Assembly: GCA_047967505.1 (NCBI GenBank)
Contig: CM106539.1
From: Dipteris shenzhenensis
Lineage: Eukaryota > Polypodiophyta > Polypodiopsida > Gleicheniales
Direction: 5' to 3' (one strand)
Length of the DNA stretch: 64,000 bases
Part shown: piece after piece, positions 34,712-46,815 of the stretch
How positions within the stretch are numbered: position 1 is the first letter of the stretch
Layout: every line of letters begins with the position of its first letter
Made by a program: the position numbers and the translations under genes
The notes under the pieces: generated by a model
What the model was told of the DNA's origin: nothing
The model's input: the letters and a program-made list of their open reading frames with translations, nothing else
Databases searched by the model: none

Positions 34712-36211
34712 CTATTGAGAGCTGGTTGCATCTTCTTCACTGTCGCCTTGCTGCTGTTGCTGTTGCTGTTGCTCATGGTGGTGATGACGTTCATGGCCAG
34801 AGGCCAGGAATTGATGATGAGGATGTGATGAAGACGGACCGTCCGAGTATAGCGCTCGATTTCCATAAGCATTGAGTGCCGCAAACACGCCAAGCTGGCC
34901 ATCACCACCAGAATGTCCAAGGCTAGCTGAGGAGGCAGGTTGGGGGGAGCCTTGGAGGACCATGGAGGGAAGGGTCAAGTGACGGAGATGGCTGCCCTGG
35001 GGGTGGAGGGCCATGCCGCGTGGCAACATGGAGACAACGGGCAAGGTAGCCGTGGCTGCCGACGACACAGGAGTGGCAGCAGCCAATGGTGGGGGTGGTG
35101 ATGCCACACAATACATGGCTGGGCTGCCAGCAGCACCAGGGGAGGGGAATGTCCAGATCTGCTGCTGTGGCTGGTGAAGGTCGGCGGCACAGATGGCAGA
35201 ACCACCAGACGTGGATGTGATACCACCAACTGGGAGCATCCAGAAGGCATTGGGCATGGGACCTGATGCCCACATAGTACCGGCAGGAGCAGCCGGCAGC
35301 CCTGCATGCGGGATGGGAGTCTGCTTTGCAGTAGGGCGTAGTAGGAGTGGTTGCCTGGGGCTGTTTGCTTGTTCATGAGGGTGCTCCTCCTTGGCTGTTA
35401 GATGGCTTCGCGGCCTCTTCCTGGCAGAAGGATCAGCCTCGTCTAGAGGCTCGCCCTCTCTATGCTGTTGTTCCCAGGCATGGCCAGCTGAGGTGACCAG
35501 GCCAGCTTGCTGGGTGGCCCCAGAGCTCGGCTTCCGATTCGAGGGCCCGCTGCTCACAATGGCGGAAGCCGGGATTGTGCCCGTCCCTGTGGCCGCAATA
35601 ACAGCTGGTTCTGCCTGCTGTAGGAGCCATTCTATGGTCTGGCCGTCCGACTTGTGCCCCAGTTCTCTGGTGAGTTGAAAAATTCTGGCAGCACACATGG
35701 CCGGCATTCGTATCCTTCTGCCCCTTCCCTCCACCTTGGTGTGCCTGTCTTTCGTGGAAGCCCGTTTGGCCTGAGGTTTCTTTACTGCCAAAGTGCCGTC
35801 TTGCTCTTGGGACGAAGCTACCACCACCATAGCCCTCTGCTGCTGCTGTTGCTGCCCCCGAGAAGGTTCCCCCATCAGCTCCACCAGTGCTGGGGCTCCT
35901 CCTTCTTGACCATACTCCCTCCCAAGCACAGCTACCGCCATGTCCAAAGATGCTTCCACCTGTGGCGAGCTCGTCCCCGCTATAGCCTCCGCCATCGCTT
36001 GTACTAACGAAGGTTGATGTGGATGTCCGTATTGTTGCTGGCGATGCTGCTGCTCCCTTCCTTCCGAGGTTTGTCCGTATAAAACCATGGCTCGCGAGGC
36101 TACCGGGAACGGAACCACGGGCGTGCTGCTTTCCGATCCCCCACCTCCTGCACCCGAGTCCATCTGGGACTGATCCGACTCCGAGCGACCATGACTGCCT
36201 GTTGGCTCCAT
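34712..36211 (-). CDS. Class I TCP transcription factor (PCF type), 499 aa
   Basis: A single-exon gene for a plant TCP-family DNA-binding regulator of growth and cell proliferation, acting in the nucleus. The TCP domain is at about residues 150-210. The basic region [20 protein letters not shown] shows the shorter class I form, followed by [20 protein letters not shown] and [20 protein letters not shown]. Within it, the Cys in [10 protein letters not shown] is the residue known in class I TCPs to be redox sensitive. The N-terminus (1-140) is Gly/Ser/Gln rich with a Q run near 121-125. The C-terminus is Pro/Ala/His rich and ends [13 protein letters not shown] then an acidic tail. Start: ATG at 36211, although another ATG lies 4 nt upstream in a different frame. 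Codons are GC rich, unlike the surrounding repeats. It looks intact and functional. Confidence 0.96.
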   Translation of the reverse strand: MEPTGSHGRSESDQSQMDSGAGGGGSESSTPVVPFPVASRAMVLYGQTSEGREQQHRQQQYGHPHQPSLVQAMAEAIAGTSSPQVEASLDMAVAVLGREYGQEGGAPALVELMGEPSRGQQQQQQRAMVVVASSQEQDGTLAVKKPQAKRASTKDRHTKVEGRGRRIRMPAMCAARIFQLTRELGHKSDGQTIEWLLQQAEPAVIAATGTGTIPASAIVSSGPSNRKPSSGATQQAGLVTSAGHAWEQQHREGEPLDEADPSARKRPRSHLTAKEEHPHEQANSPRQPLLLRPTAKQTPIPHAGLPAAPAGTMWASGPMPNAFWMLPVGGITSTSGGSAICAADLHQPQQQIWTFPSPGAAGSPAMYCVASPPPPLAAATPVSSAATATLPVVSMLPRGMALHPQGSHLRHLTLPSMVLQGSPQPASSASLGHSGGDGQLGVFAALNAYGNRALYSDGPSSSHPHHQFLASGHERHHHHEQQQQQQQQGDSEEDATSSQ

Positions 36212-36621
36212 CCATTACTCGTTGGGGGCTGTTAATAGCAGGATAATTGGACTATCCTAGAACGTTCCGCTACGTTCATCGCTATTCGTTTCCCGGCTGT
36301 ATGCAGTACCTTTGCAGCAATTCAACTAAGGTCACTGTCGACTGACTGAACTCGCTCGCCTTATTCCGCTTGTATGTCGTGAAGAACCTCTGGCGGAGTG
36401 CTTAATGGCTGTTCAATAGGAAGAGTGTTCCGAGAACCTGCTAATCATCCATACGAAGCTGCGTCGTCATTACACACATATGCAAGGATGGTCGGCAAAC
36501 AACTGCTGTAGCAAAGACCAGCAATGGATTTGTTTTTACTTAAGTGCGATAAAAATCTCACAAACAAGCAAAGCGTGGAAGGCCGGAGGTGCAGAGGCGC
36601 GTCTGTCGTCAGATACGACAG

Positions 36622-36699
36622 TGAAGACGGTCTCTGAAGCTTTTTCAAAGAAGGAAAGGGAAGGGTAGAGCGAGGAAAAAGCTTCAGAGACCGTCTTCA
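36622..36699. repeat. Perfect 25-bp inverted repeat upstream of the TCP gene
   Basis: TGAAGACGGTCTCTGAAGCT plus TTTTC (36622-36646) is exactly complementary to 36675-36699, with a 28-nt purine-rich loop. It lies 411-488 bp 5' of the TCP start. It may form a hairpin in a 5' UTR or be a relic of a fold-back insertion; no transcript evidence is available. Confidence 0.93.
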
Positions 36700-36826
36700 A
36701 GGTGATCTAATGCAAGGAATGCTACAAGGCAGACAGAGAGAGAGAGAGAGACGGGCGAGCAAGCGAGGAAGGAATGCAACAAGGCAGGCGAAATGGATAT
36801 ATTGAGGAGAGGAGGAGGAGGGCAAA

Positions 36827-36834
36827 GGGCCCAC
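36827..36834. promoter_or_regulatory. Class I TCP-type binding site GGGCCCAC
   Basis: GGGCCCAC fits the class I TCP consensus GGNCCCAC exactly. It lies 616 bp upstream of the TCP start codon, so the gene could regulate itself or be controlled by a paralogue. The motif is short and can occur by chance, more so in GC-rich DNA. Confidence 0.4.
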
Positions 36835-38199
36835 GAACCTGTGAGAAGCTATGGAGGAGCAAGCTGCAAGATCGTCTTGTTGCTGAGAAGGGGAGCTCAA
36901 AGGTCGGAACTCGGGCCCCAGAAGCCAACATATATAGCTCGATCGGCCCACTCTTTCACTCTCTTCCGGGAGCCTACTACAAAACACCCTTCCTCTTCCT
37001 CTCAAACCACCTCAACTGTACAGATCTTCTTCTTCGTCGTCGTCTGCTGCTGTGATGATGATGATGATGATGACGATGAAGCACCACACTCGCCCTTTTT
37101 GCTCGCAATGCAACGCTCCACTCAATCCAAAAGCTTTCAATCCGTAGATCTTCTGTCCCTTCTCAATGTTCCGTCTCCTTGCCACTCTTCTCAGCTCAAT
37201 CAGAAGTTTTCCTCTTCCTTGCTGCTTCGCTTTCACTCCACGCGGCCCTTCCCCGCCTGCTCTATCCACCTCGCTCTCTCCTGTAGAACCCAATCCAGGG
37301 CCCTTCCCTTATATGCCGACCTTCCACCTACGTTTCTCTGCCTTGTTTCTGATCCGCTGCCGCGGCTGTGGGGCTTCTAGTCCACTCCACGCGGCTCTCT
37401 CTCTAGAGTCTAGACCCTGGGTCCCTACGTCTATCTACTCTGTCGGCTGCGCGCTCCATGGACCGTCGCTGTGAGCGTGCCCGTTTGGGGCGAAGTTGGG
37501 CCAATGGGCGGCCGGGGCCCGCGGGAGGCGTCTCGAGGAGGAAGCGTGGAGGGGAGGGAGCCGACGGGGAGCGATTGGTTGGGCCAGCGAGGAGGAGAAG
37601 CAATTGGTTGGGATCCGGAGCGCGAGGAGCCGCGACAATGCAGGCGGGAGGGAGGGGAAGGTCTCAAGGGAAGTGCTAGTAGGGAGGAGCGAGGGCGGCA
37701 AGGGGGAGGGGCAGGACAGCCATAGCGATTGCCACAGCCACAGCCACAGCCATAGCGAGAGAGCTATGGAGCGTGAGCGATGGAAGGAAGGGATGGATAT
37801 CCTTCTCAAGCCAGCTAGGCGTAGCCAGCAAGAAATGCTCTGTATAATTTGACGCGCCTCTTTCTTAGCGGGAGTTACCGCTTGTACGAGGATTGCTCCC
37901 TGCGCTGCGCCCCCTTTATACACGTGTCTACGTCCAGGCGCACGAGTGGTGCTGGCAACGTGGTGACCGGCGGTACTCCCGGCCGTCGCCGGTAACGCAT
38001 TTACAGCGCCCGGTCACGCGCCCCTGCCCACGTGTTTTGGCCGTTCTCCGCTGTACCGCTCCTTTTCACTGGCCAGTTTCCGTTTTTCACCCCGCAAATC
38101 TAGCCCGCCGCCTCCCCCCCGCCCTTTCACCTAACCCTAGTTCACCCTTAACTATGTCGCCATCCCAATCCCAACCTCCATAATTGTCCGCTAAGACCC

Positions 38200-39400
38200 C
38201 ACTCGCCACCAAGTGTCTCAACGACCCCTATAGATGTGCATCCTAGAAAGAAATTAAATGATAGCCTACGTGGCTAGGAAATTCATGTGAAATGATCCAA
38301 GCGAGTCCTCTTTTAAGACCATGTTCACTCCATGACTTCCTTGGTTTTCCACTCGGCGAGAAAGTGTTCTATCTCATCGGTTTAAGCTCATGATACAAAC
38401 TTGGATCCTACAAATCAAGCTTGCTTTCCTTCACATTGCAAGTATATCTATGATCATATTATGCCTTAAAAACCTCAAAAGTCTTGTGAGAAGCATGGTT
38501 CAACTTAAGACTATGGTTGACCTATGATTGTCACAATCTCGGCCTATGGAAACGAAATCCATCCTTGCAACCTAACCTTTTAGGACAGCTATGGCTTAGT
38601 GAAAAGCCACCCTTTGCTTCTTACCAACCATGATGCTAGCTTTAGAATTTTAAAGCTTACTTAAATATCACAACTTTGCATAACCCAACGCATGATGATA
38701 CGGCATTTCACTTGCCAAAGTGGGGCCATCTACATGGATAAACTTAGCATTTGAGAATCCTCCACCCCTCCCATCAACATCACTCTCACCTTTGTTTTGA
38801 GTGCCTTTGCTTCATCTCCTCATTTCCAAGGATGCAAAGGCACTCTAAAATGACCAAACATAGAACCAAGCACTAAGTTTTTCCAATTAAAAAATAGGCA
38901 CAATTGCACCATGCTGTGGCCAACTACAACTACGCATTACAATAAACATGTGGCCATCGCTCTCCTAAAAGTTTGGTGTTAGGCCAAACCAGTCACTTCA
39001 TATTTACACATGTTTTAGTATCCACTAGTTGGCCATACTTTTTGCCCCATGTCAATTATTAACATAAAGCATGCGATTCTAAAAGTTCTAATTCAACACT
39101 TTGTGGATCATAGACCATGTATTTCCTCAAATCTAACAGACGAGATGATCGATGAACGAGACTTCCAGTGAAGGACAAGAAACACAAGGATTATATACCC
39201 TTGAGGACAACACCCTTTTTAGTAGGAACATGTTTTGAGATGTAAAAGACGTTATGCTCAAGTTTAAGCGATTAAGGGCATGACATCATAAAGATATTTA
39301 GAGGGAAGCCACATTGAGCGAAGCACATAGCAAGGAAACTGAAGGGGGAAAGGCTCAATGTGGTGTTCAATTTCTATTTGCCTTATAAGGACCTTTAACC
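38200..39400. other. No gene recognised
   Basis: AT-rich sequence with no convincing ORF or repeat. Confidence 0.5.
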
Positions 39401-39404
39401 TATT

Positions 39405-39649
39405 AAGTATGATTATTGAGGCATACGTTGATCCTTCGGGGCGATGGATACCTAATTGTATCCCGAGAATCGATCTAGGAAGCTGTAAGCTTCCTTCCCA
39501 GCTACACTTTCTAGAACATGTTCCGTGAAAGGCAAGGGATGGTAGTCACACCTTGTAGCTCCATTGACCTTTTTCAAGTCTACACAAACTCGAATCTTCC
39601 CATTCTTCTTCAAGACTATCTCAATGGGTGACACCCAATCTGTACGCAT
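39405..39649 (-). pseudogene. Ty3/gypsy reverse transcriptase scrap
   Basis: The minus strand reads TDWVSPIEIVLKKNGKIRVC, then VDLKKVNGATRCDYHPLPFT, VAGKEAYSFLDRFSGYN and, past one stop, VSIAPKDQ. These are RT motifs from the thumb-proximal start to the first catalytic Asp region. Nothing of the element is recognisable on either side. Confidence 0.88.
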
Positions 39650-39659
39650 AATCTGTACG

Positions 39660-41150
39660 CTCTATCTCATAGATCTATAACTTCTAAAATCATGCGTAGA
39701 TGTTACAATGAAGTTAAATTAATCATTTAACAAATATCAAAGTATAAAGATAATTCATGTGCAATAAAAAATAAGTGTGACACGAAGTCACCTTATAGAT
39801 GTTGAAACAGTATGTCAAAAATAGTAAGATTAAATAACAAATCCCAAACATAACCTAAGCAAAAACTAAACAATGTTTAACTGCACAACATCACAATGAG
39901 GTGTTCATGACAGTACCTCTCGGCCAAACCTCGTAATCATCGAATGGGTGTATTAATTGACTGTTCATGGCAAGCTTGTGCTTAGGACCTAGGTGCGACA
40001 ACCGATGTGTGAATGACTACAAGGAACTTGGAATATGAGTGTAGGCAGTAGAAGTAACTGATCTAAATATGGGGCAATGGGTATCAGTTCGATAGTTTAT
40101 CTACATCAAAACTCTTGTTGAACTTGCAAACATCCACAAGGACCCGACATAAAACTCGAACTAGGAAAAAGAACACAAGCAGAGATTTGGCACTCCATGA
40201 CAAAATAAGATGAGGAGATGGCTCGAGGATGGGTGAGAAATTGTGATGTGATGGTGGTGCGAGATTATGTGTTCATCATGTTTACTATATAAGGAGGGGA
40301 AGCATAGCGGTCATGTGAATGGAGTTAGTCAATCGTTCAATTAACTATAGCAGGCCTCCTTCCACCACGGTGTCAAATCACAACTAGTTCATCATTTTAG
40401 CTTTGATTTCAAGTTGAGGGACCTATAACCGTCACAAAATGTGTATATTTTATGTTATGAGATATAATACAAACCTAGACATTTCCTTTATTGCACATGG
40501 TTCACGCTAACTTGCTTCAATTGATTTTCTTTAACTTTTTCCACGTGCTCCCAAGGATATTGTTATGTCATTTTGCCAAATACACACACCTTCCAATGCC
40601 ACTCTTGACTTTGCTCCATGGATCCCTTTATGCCAATTAGATTGCTTCTTCCTTTGAACTTTTTCAAGTGCTCATAATAATAACGTAATTAATTTTAAAT
40701 GTTGTTGTGTCATTTGACCATATATAGGCCACGCCTGAATTGGCTCCATGGATCCCTTTTATTATTGCTATGCTTTGAGTAGAAATGCATGGGAAACGAC
40801 GTGATTTTCAAGATGCTTTTCAAAAATCAACGCATCCATTGTCAAAGGCCTACTTATCTAGACAATAAGTGCAAGTTACACTATCCTTACACTATGCACG
40901 AAGGAGGCCCTCTACACACCTTGGAGGTGGACGTCCTACCATACAAGATCTCCATCATGCACAGAGGGGGCAAGGGATACTGGTTGACACACACAATCGT
41001 GCGCATAGGGATCCTAGTTGACATGCCTCACTTTGCACAATGGAGGTAAAACATGCACAATACCTCCATCATGCACAAATGGGCCTCTTGAGTGTCTTTG
41101 TAGTTTTTTTTTGGGGGGGTGGCGGGGGCTATGCATATGATTGAGTGTTT
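39660..41150. other. No gene recognised
   Basis: AT-rich, with scattered short ORFs. CATGCAC(A)AA and AAGGAGGCC-like words recur at 40880-41090 in the plus strand without forming a clear tandem array. Confidence 0.5.
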
Positions 41151-41171
41151 ACTAATCCCTTGCCTCCCTCG

Positions 41172-41172
<1 letters not shown>

Positions 41173-41250
<78 letters not shown>
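41173..41250. repeat. Compound (CT)n (CA)n microsatellite
   Basis: About 44 bp of CT repeats followed by about 35 bp of CA repeats. Confidence 0.97.
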
Positions 41251-41252
<2 letters not shown>

Positions 41253-42420
41253 ATATTTTGGACCTCTTGCTACTGCAAACTCCTCCTAACCTTCTTCCTT
41301 AGTAAGAACTCCTCCCAAGCGAAGTTCCTTGCTGTGAACTCTCTACTATGAAAAACTCCCAATCCTCCTCACTTTGAATCCCTCTTTACTTGATGCTTGC
41401 AACAAACTATACCTTGAACTTGTCTCGAGTTCATGCCAACTTTGAACATTCTTCCCAAACCCTCCTTTACTTGCAAGCATGTGCTTGGGGCAAACCTGCA
41501 AGCTATAGCTTGCAAAGATAAGATTCCTTGCTTGTGATAAGCTTGCTTGTGGTGAACTACCAAATTGGCAAACTTGCGAGCTAGAGGAGTTCTAGTGAAC
41601 TTCAACAATGGCAAACTAGCAAATTATAACTTGTGAACTCGAAGTACATAGAACTAGCAAATTATAACTTGTGAACTCGAAGCACATAGAACTATCGTTA
41701 TTGCCAGCTTTTGCAACTTTGGTAATCTATAAGAATTTAGGCATCTGCATATTATGGTAGATTTGCTCCTCTCTAGTGTTGAAAGAGGGAAGAGGAGGCA
41801 GGGGAATGATCTACTAGGGAATAAATGAGAGACGGAAAAGGAGGACACGAACGAGAGGGTGAGTAGAGGGAAAAGTCAATAGCCTTTTAAAAGCTACAAT
41901 GTTTTCCCTTTTTTACAAAAGGGCCGATATGGTCAAGCCTGAAAAAGACCAATACAAAAGAGAGCAAATTTTACCATGTGGCAGGGGGAGAGCTAAATCT
42001 CCTAACAACTTAATCACCATTGATAGATCCATCTCTGAAAACCAAAATGTTTGTAAGACCCCAAATTACCAAAAAAATTGCAACTCTAAGCATCATCCAA
42101 ACCAACTTAACCATCATCCAATAGCGTCTCCCAAAAGAGTAGTTCTCCATAAAAGCCTACATGGGAACTTAAACATCATCCCATAGTTTTTTATAGCTCT
42201 ACCCACACCATGCCAGGAATCACACACGAGCAAGCCCAAAATAAGTGTTAGACCAATTCTAACTTCTTCTTCTAAAGAGCATAAACTTGACTAATATGTA
42301 TTCATTTGGCCAATTGACCCCGCATAGGTATACATACCATCAAAAGATTCTAGGCAAGAAATTTGTCCTTGCCTACTAGACCACCTCTCCACACTTGACT
42401 GCATCTTTCTGCCCACTTGT
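41251..42420. other. No gene recognised
   Basis: A short direct repeat (AACTAGCAAATTATAACTTG, then TGAACTCGAAG) occurs twice at about 41611-41685. Otherwise there are only chance ORFs. Confidence 0.5.
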
Positions 42421-42429
42421 GTCATCTAG

Positions 42430-43051
42430 CGGAGACACACGTGTCGTGGGGATGATGGAAGATGTCGACGGAGCTCCTCACTCCCGTGCTACTCCTTGTG
42501 GGAGCACTATGTAGTAAAGCCTTCACTTGTGTCACTCGAGTGCCTGTCGAATCGTTGCAATGGGGTTTCCACCGAGAAGGGGTTGAAAAAGATAGAGGGG
42601 AGGGGGAGGGAAGAAGGGAGGGGATGGAGAAGGAGAAGAAGGTGAAGGGGGATTGTGGTAAACACCAAAGGCAAAGAAGGAGAGCAAGCAAACCTCTACC
42701 TCAACACATGAGCAAGAAGAGAGCTTGTATTTCTCAAAGGTTGCATACAACAATGAAGACCAAAGTCAACGACTTGGCCTTTTATACATGTCATCTTTTG
42801 GAGGGAGGGCCAACCCTATTCCTTGTACCACTCTCTCTCTTTTATTACAACTACTTGGCCCATATGGTGCCAAGGCATATGCTGATTCTCTCAACCTTCT
42901 CTCTGTCTTCAAAATGGCTATTGTGTTATCCATATATGGGATCCAAATGGCTCTTGTATCATCTTTGCTAGTTTGGGCAATCCATTGGTGGCTCAAAACC
43001 CATAGGGTTTGGATGGGCCAGATCCGTTAGCATCCTCAATGGCTGTTAACA
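42430..43051 (-). mobile_element. LTR-like block at the 3' end of the minus-strand complex
   Basis: On the minus strand a polypurine tract (AAGAAGGGGAGCA, 43052-43064) is followed by TGTTAACA at 43051, a standard LTR start. A TATA-like TATAAAAGGCC lies near 42780, with a GA-rich stretch (in plus orientation) behind it. The low-coordinate boundary is uncertain. Confidence 0.5.
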
Positions 43052-43065
43052 TGCTCCCCTTCTTA

Positions 43066-46041
43066 TTGTGCTGAGTCGTCCTCGGATCAGCCGCGCTACA
43101 GAATGTGAGTGGAGAGGACCATCTGGAGTATTGCGTTGTGGTCCCATTGCTATGGGTTGAGTTGCGTGAAATAAGGTCAGTACTTCCAGAAGTGGGTGGC
43201 ATGTAAATGTGATGGCCATGGAGATTTTGGACCCGAAGGTGCAGGCGCAAGTCTTGGAATTGGGAGGGCCTGATGTCGGCGTCGAAGACAATCTCGTTGT
43301 TGAGATTGTGAAGCTTGTCATCGATTTGATGACTATGGGCAAGGAGATCTCAAAGTAGCAAGAGAATAAGGCGATTGAAGTGCACCGCTGCTACCACTAC
43401 GGGGTCGGGTATCAAGCCGTAGGTATCATTGAATGACTGAAGGCGAAAGCAAAATCCTTCTTGAGTCATTTCCTTGGGGAAGTTGTACTTAGGGAAGTTG
43501 TATATGATTTTGGGATCTTTCTTTTGGAGCTCCCGGAAGTAGGCCCAATACCATCCTTGTTCCATGGGCATATAGAGGGGATGGATCCGCTGCTCGAGTG
43601 GTGTGCTATGATAGTAGCACCAAAATTGCTCCTTCAAAAAAAGGGGATGCGCCAACGAGGGTGAAGGCCTGCCTCATGTTGGTGAGAGAAATAGACGCGT
43701 CTGTAGCTAAGTTATAGCTGCCACGTGTGCCCTTTGGGTTGGCTTGCCTCTAGTCGTTGAAGGACTTAGTGATAAACGTAGTAAGGGGGCGCACTTCCAT
43801 TATTTCGTACAAGAGGCAGGAGCCTTTGAGTTGGGCCTTCCAGTGATGCATGAGAGAGTTGTCGGGTAAGTCCTGGAATGGAGGTCAAGCCGCCATTGTA
43901 CATCTTTTGATGGTGATGAGGGGGTCACTAGAGGAACATCATCATCAACGTTTGGCATGGGGTTCTCCTCTAGATTCCCTTCAGTCGAAAGGTCGATTGG
44001 CCTATCAACTAGATTTGTCGACCGCCGCAGCAATGTATTGATAGCTTGGCCTGGTAGAGGTCAACAAGAGCGTTGGAGGATATGGATTGGGAGGTCTCAT
44101 GCTATGAGGTGCTAGTATTGGAGGCATTAGAGAGGCATTAGAGAGGCATTAGAGGAGTACTTGGGTTGGTTTGTGTGGGGAAGGGGAGGCGGGACAGGAT
44201 TGGCAGGTTGTTGAGGGGGGTGGGCGGGATTTATGGGGTGTGTGGGATTGGGGATTAGGAATATTAGCGAGTGGGGTGGTAGCGTTAAAGACAGAGATGG
44301 CTTCCTGGCCATCATCCTTGATGACAACTTCAAGATACGCTACATGAATCGTTTCAAAATTGCTCACTTAGGACTCGTGTGAGTCCTGGAGAGCTTGTAG
44401 CACCTTGTTGAACAAAATGATGATGTTGAGGGGGTGGTAGGTCGTGGAGGGATAGGCAACCAAATACCCTTGAGTTTGAACTACCAAATCCCAGCCATAG
44501 GTCTGCATCCAAACCTCGATGTCAGCTTGTATCCTTTTAGGAGTACACACCCATGGGCTCAGTTCTTCGGGCTTGCCTAGCTACATTACATCATCATCTT
44601 GTGGATAATCGGTGGACTTGGTGATTAACGGTTCGCTCCTGTGCGAGGAGGTCCTGATGCATCTGGATTTGTCGGTTAGATCCCTCCCTGTCCCTTGCAT
44701 ACATTACGTCAGCCATCGCTCTTTCGCGGTTCTGAGGCTTGATTCTGCCTTGTCCAGCTAGTCCATCATGGTATAAACTAGGGGTTCATTGGCAGAGAGC
44801 TCATCCTTGAGCTTCGTAATAGTCACCTCCAAGTCCTTGACCTTGGCCCTATACTCCTCTGCTCTCTCGAGGGTGGTTTTCCTGATAGCTTGTGCGGTGA
44901 CCATGAGGGTGTGGCTCTCACGTGCCTTGATTTGAGCTTGCAATATAGACGAAGGATAGTTGGGAGGATTGTTCTTGCCTCCCTTACAAAATTGTGCAAT
45001 ACCTGAGTTGGGCCATGGCTTCCAGTAATTGGAGCTCCATACTGTTTGCCTTTGACAATTGTTCGGCAAACATCTCACTGGTGCACTGCTAAAATGTAGG
45101 GCTTCCATGAGCCCTACCCATGGAGAGGAAGAGGAGCCAGTGACAAAGGAGGATGGCTCGTGGGCCTATACGGGGGTGGTGGCTGTAGGAGATGGGGGGA
45201 ATTCATTCTGCCCCGGGGTGGAGGCCAAAATCCTCCCCTTGAAACATTTCCACATCAATGGGGCTCTAAAGTGTTGTCTAGCCTTTGGACCTTTGGATTG
45301 ACGGTTTGAGGCCTCAAGGCATCTCCTCTCCAGGAATCCCTACAATTGATGATCTTCATAAGATGGTGTTCCAACCAGATGAATCCTTGGCCTTTTGGGG
45401 TCATCCATCACTGTCTCTTCTTCTGTTGGAATGTCTCATGTGGTTTCCTTTGTCGGTTAACCCGTATCTGACTGGCAGTGGCTGATGTTCCAACATCTGG
45501 TAGAGTACAGGCACGTAAATCAGTGGGTTGCCCATAACTTTTCCATGTTTTTTGACATCCTCCCTCATCTGATTGCAGAAATAATTTGCCCATTTTGTGA
45601 TTTGCAGCTCTACCAACCTGGCGAGGATGCTCGACACTATAGACTAATGGTGGTCCATATGTTTGACCTGTGTCAACAACTAGAGCACTCTTGCCGATTT
45701 ATCCAAATCTGGCACTGTGAGCTCTAAGAAGTGGATGCAGCCCTTGCTTTTCTTTTGTAGTTGCAGATTTTGCTGAGGGGCTAATTTAGATTCTTCTTGT
45801 AAACTATTGATAGGCCAAAGGCAGTGCGCATTACATCCACATTGAGGCGGTGGAAGTGGGGGGGTCTCTGTTGCATCTCAAAGTACGCAGGCATGTAAAT
45901 TTGAATTGTACATGTCGCTGAACTACTCGAGCATCTTCGTGTTAATGTGGCATGGCAGTCAATCAGTGTGACTAGCTTGAGACTTGTCATCACCAAGGAT
46001 GCTTGCACCTCTGAATCCTTCAGCGCTTGGTATGCGACCAC
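43066..46041 (-). pseudogene. Unknown coiled-coil reading frames before the LTR (copy A)
   Basis: Broken minus-strand frames run from 46041 to 43066. Pieces are MPAYFEMQQRPPHFHRLNVD (about 45850), ITKWANYFCNQMREDVKKHG (about 45580), a coiled coil (ARESHTLMVTAQAIRKTTLE then KVKDLEVTITKLKDELSANE, about 44760-44930), MQTYGWDLVVQTQGYLVAYP (about 44480) and YWAYFRELQKKDPKIIYNFP (about 43550). All are on one strand but in shifting frames. I do not recognise the family. Position, after pol-like sequence and directly before a purine tract and LTR, suggests an accessory 3' ORF or a separate gag-like gene. Confidence 0.4.
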
Positions 46042-46559
46042 ATTGTGGTAATAGAGGGTATAATTTTAACCCTCATATATGTATTTGGAGTGGATGTTGC
46101 AACTGTTAAGTTGCTAGAGCTAGCAGGCTTTATCGAGCAGAGAGTGTGCCAATGTCCTTAGGGCTTTGTATTCTCCTTGTGCTAGAGCTAGCGTGCGCTT
46201 CATGGGTGATTGAGAAGGTGGAGTGGCAGCCACTGTTGTTGGCTCTTGAGAGGTCTATTGAATGTTGATCTCCTCCTTGGTTTGTAATTTAGTTGCTTTG
46301 GTACTCAGATGGGGCAGTGGGCAATGGATTGGCAGGTGCTAGATTTGGGGGGTGGAGACTAAGTTCCTTTTCAAATTCAAGAAATAATTTTTGGGATCCA
46401 TTGGGAAGGAGGAGGATATGCACGTAATGAATGAGTTTGTGGAGGAGGAAGGCACAGAGGACATTCAAATGGAGGCTAGTGGGCAGTGTGGAAGGGGGGC
46501 AGAGTTTGGTTATTTTTGCTAAGGCAACAATCCGAGGGGATAAGGGGGTCCTTTTATAG

Positions 46560-46815
46560 CTTTCAGTATCCCACTGGTTTAGGGGATAGTGTTATGGCGA
46601 CAATCCGACGGGATGGCTAAGACGAAGAGTTAAGGGGATGGAAGGATGGCGATGATCCGACAGGATGCCTATATGGCACCGATAGACGGGTTAGCGACGA
46701 TCTATCGAGATAACAGTAAGGCGATGATCCAACGAGATGACTGTATGGCATCGGTCGGTAGGTTAGCAGTAAGGCGACGATCCAACGGGATGATAGTAAG
46801 GCGACGAGGTACCAG
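46560..46815. repeat. Degenerate tandem repeat with GGCGA(C/T)GATCC(A/G)AC
   Basis: The block GGCGACAATCCGACGGGATG and relatives recurs about five times, with an ATGGCA(C/T)CGGT...GGGTTAGCA spacer in some copies. On the minus strand a TATA-like CTATAAAAGGACCCCC lies next to it at about 46545-46560, so the block may belong to an LTR. Confidence 0.65.

Larger units (their letters stand above)
36212..38180 (-). promoter_or_regulatory. GC-rich upstream region of the TCP gene
   Basis: This 2-kb stretch is rich in C/T and GC, unlike the AT-rich flanks. It holds G-box cores CACGTG at about 37920 and 38030, TGGGCC (site II-like) words at about 37497 and 37577, a (TGA)n run near 37055 and a (CACAGC)n-like run near 37725-37760. 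It probably contains promoter and 5' UTR, but no transcription start can be fixed. Long ORFs here are low-complexity and occur on both strands, so I do not call them genes. Confidence 0.5.

Noticed and set aside
35460-36215. 251-codon minus-strand ORF as a gene of its own
   Set aside because: It is a shifted frame over the TCP coding sequence, favoured by GC-rich codons; the TCP frame carries the conserved domain.
37403-37923. Long ORFs on both strands upstream of the TCP gene
   Set aside because: Low-complexity, GC-rich and present in several frames; no conserved domain, so better explained by base composition.
42462-42971. 169-codon plus-strand ORF
   Set aside because: It lies across the presumed minus-strand LTR and contains its GA-rich tract; no homology is recognisable.
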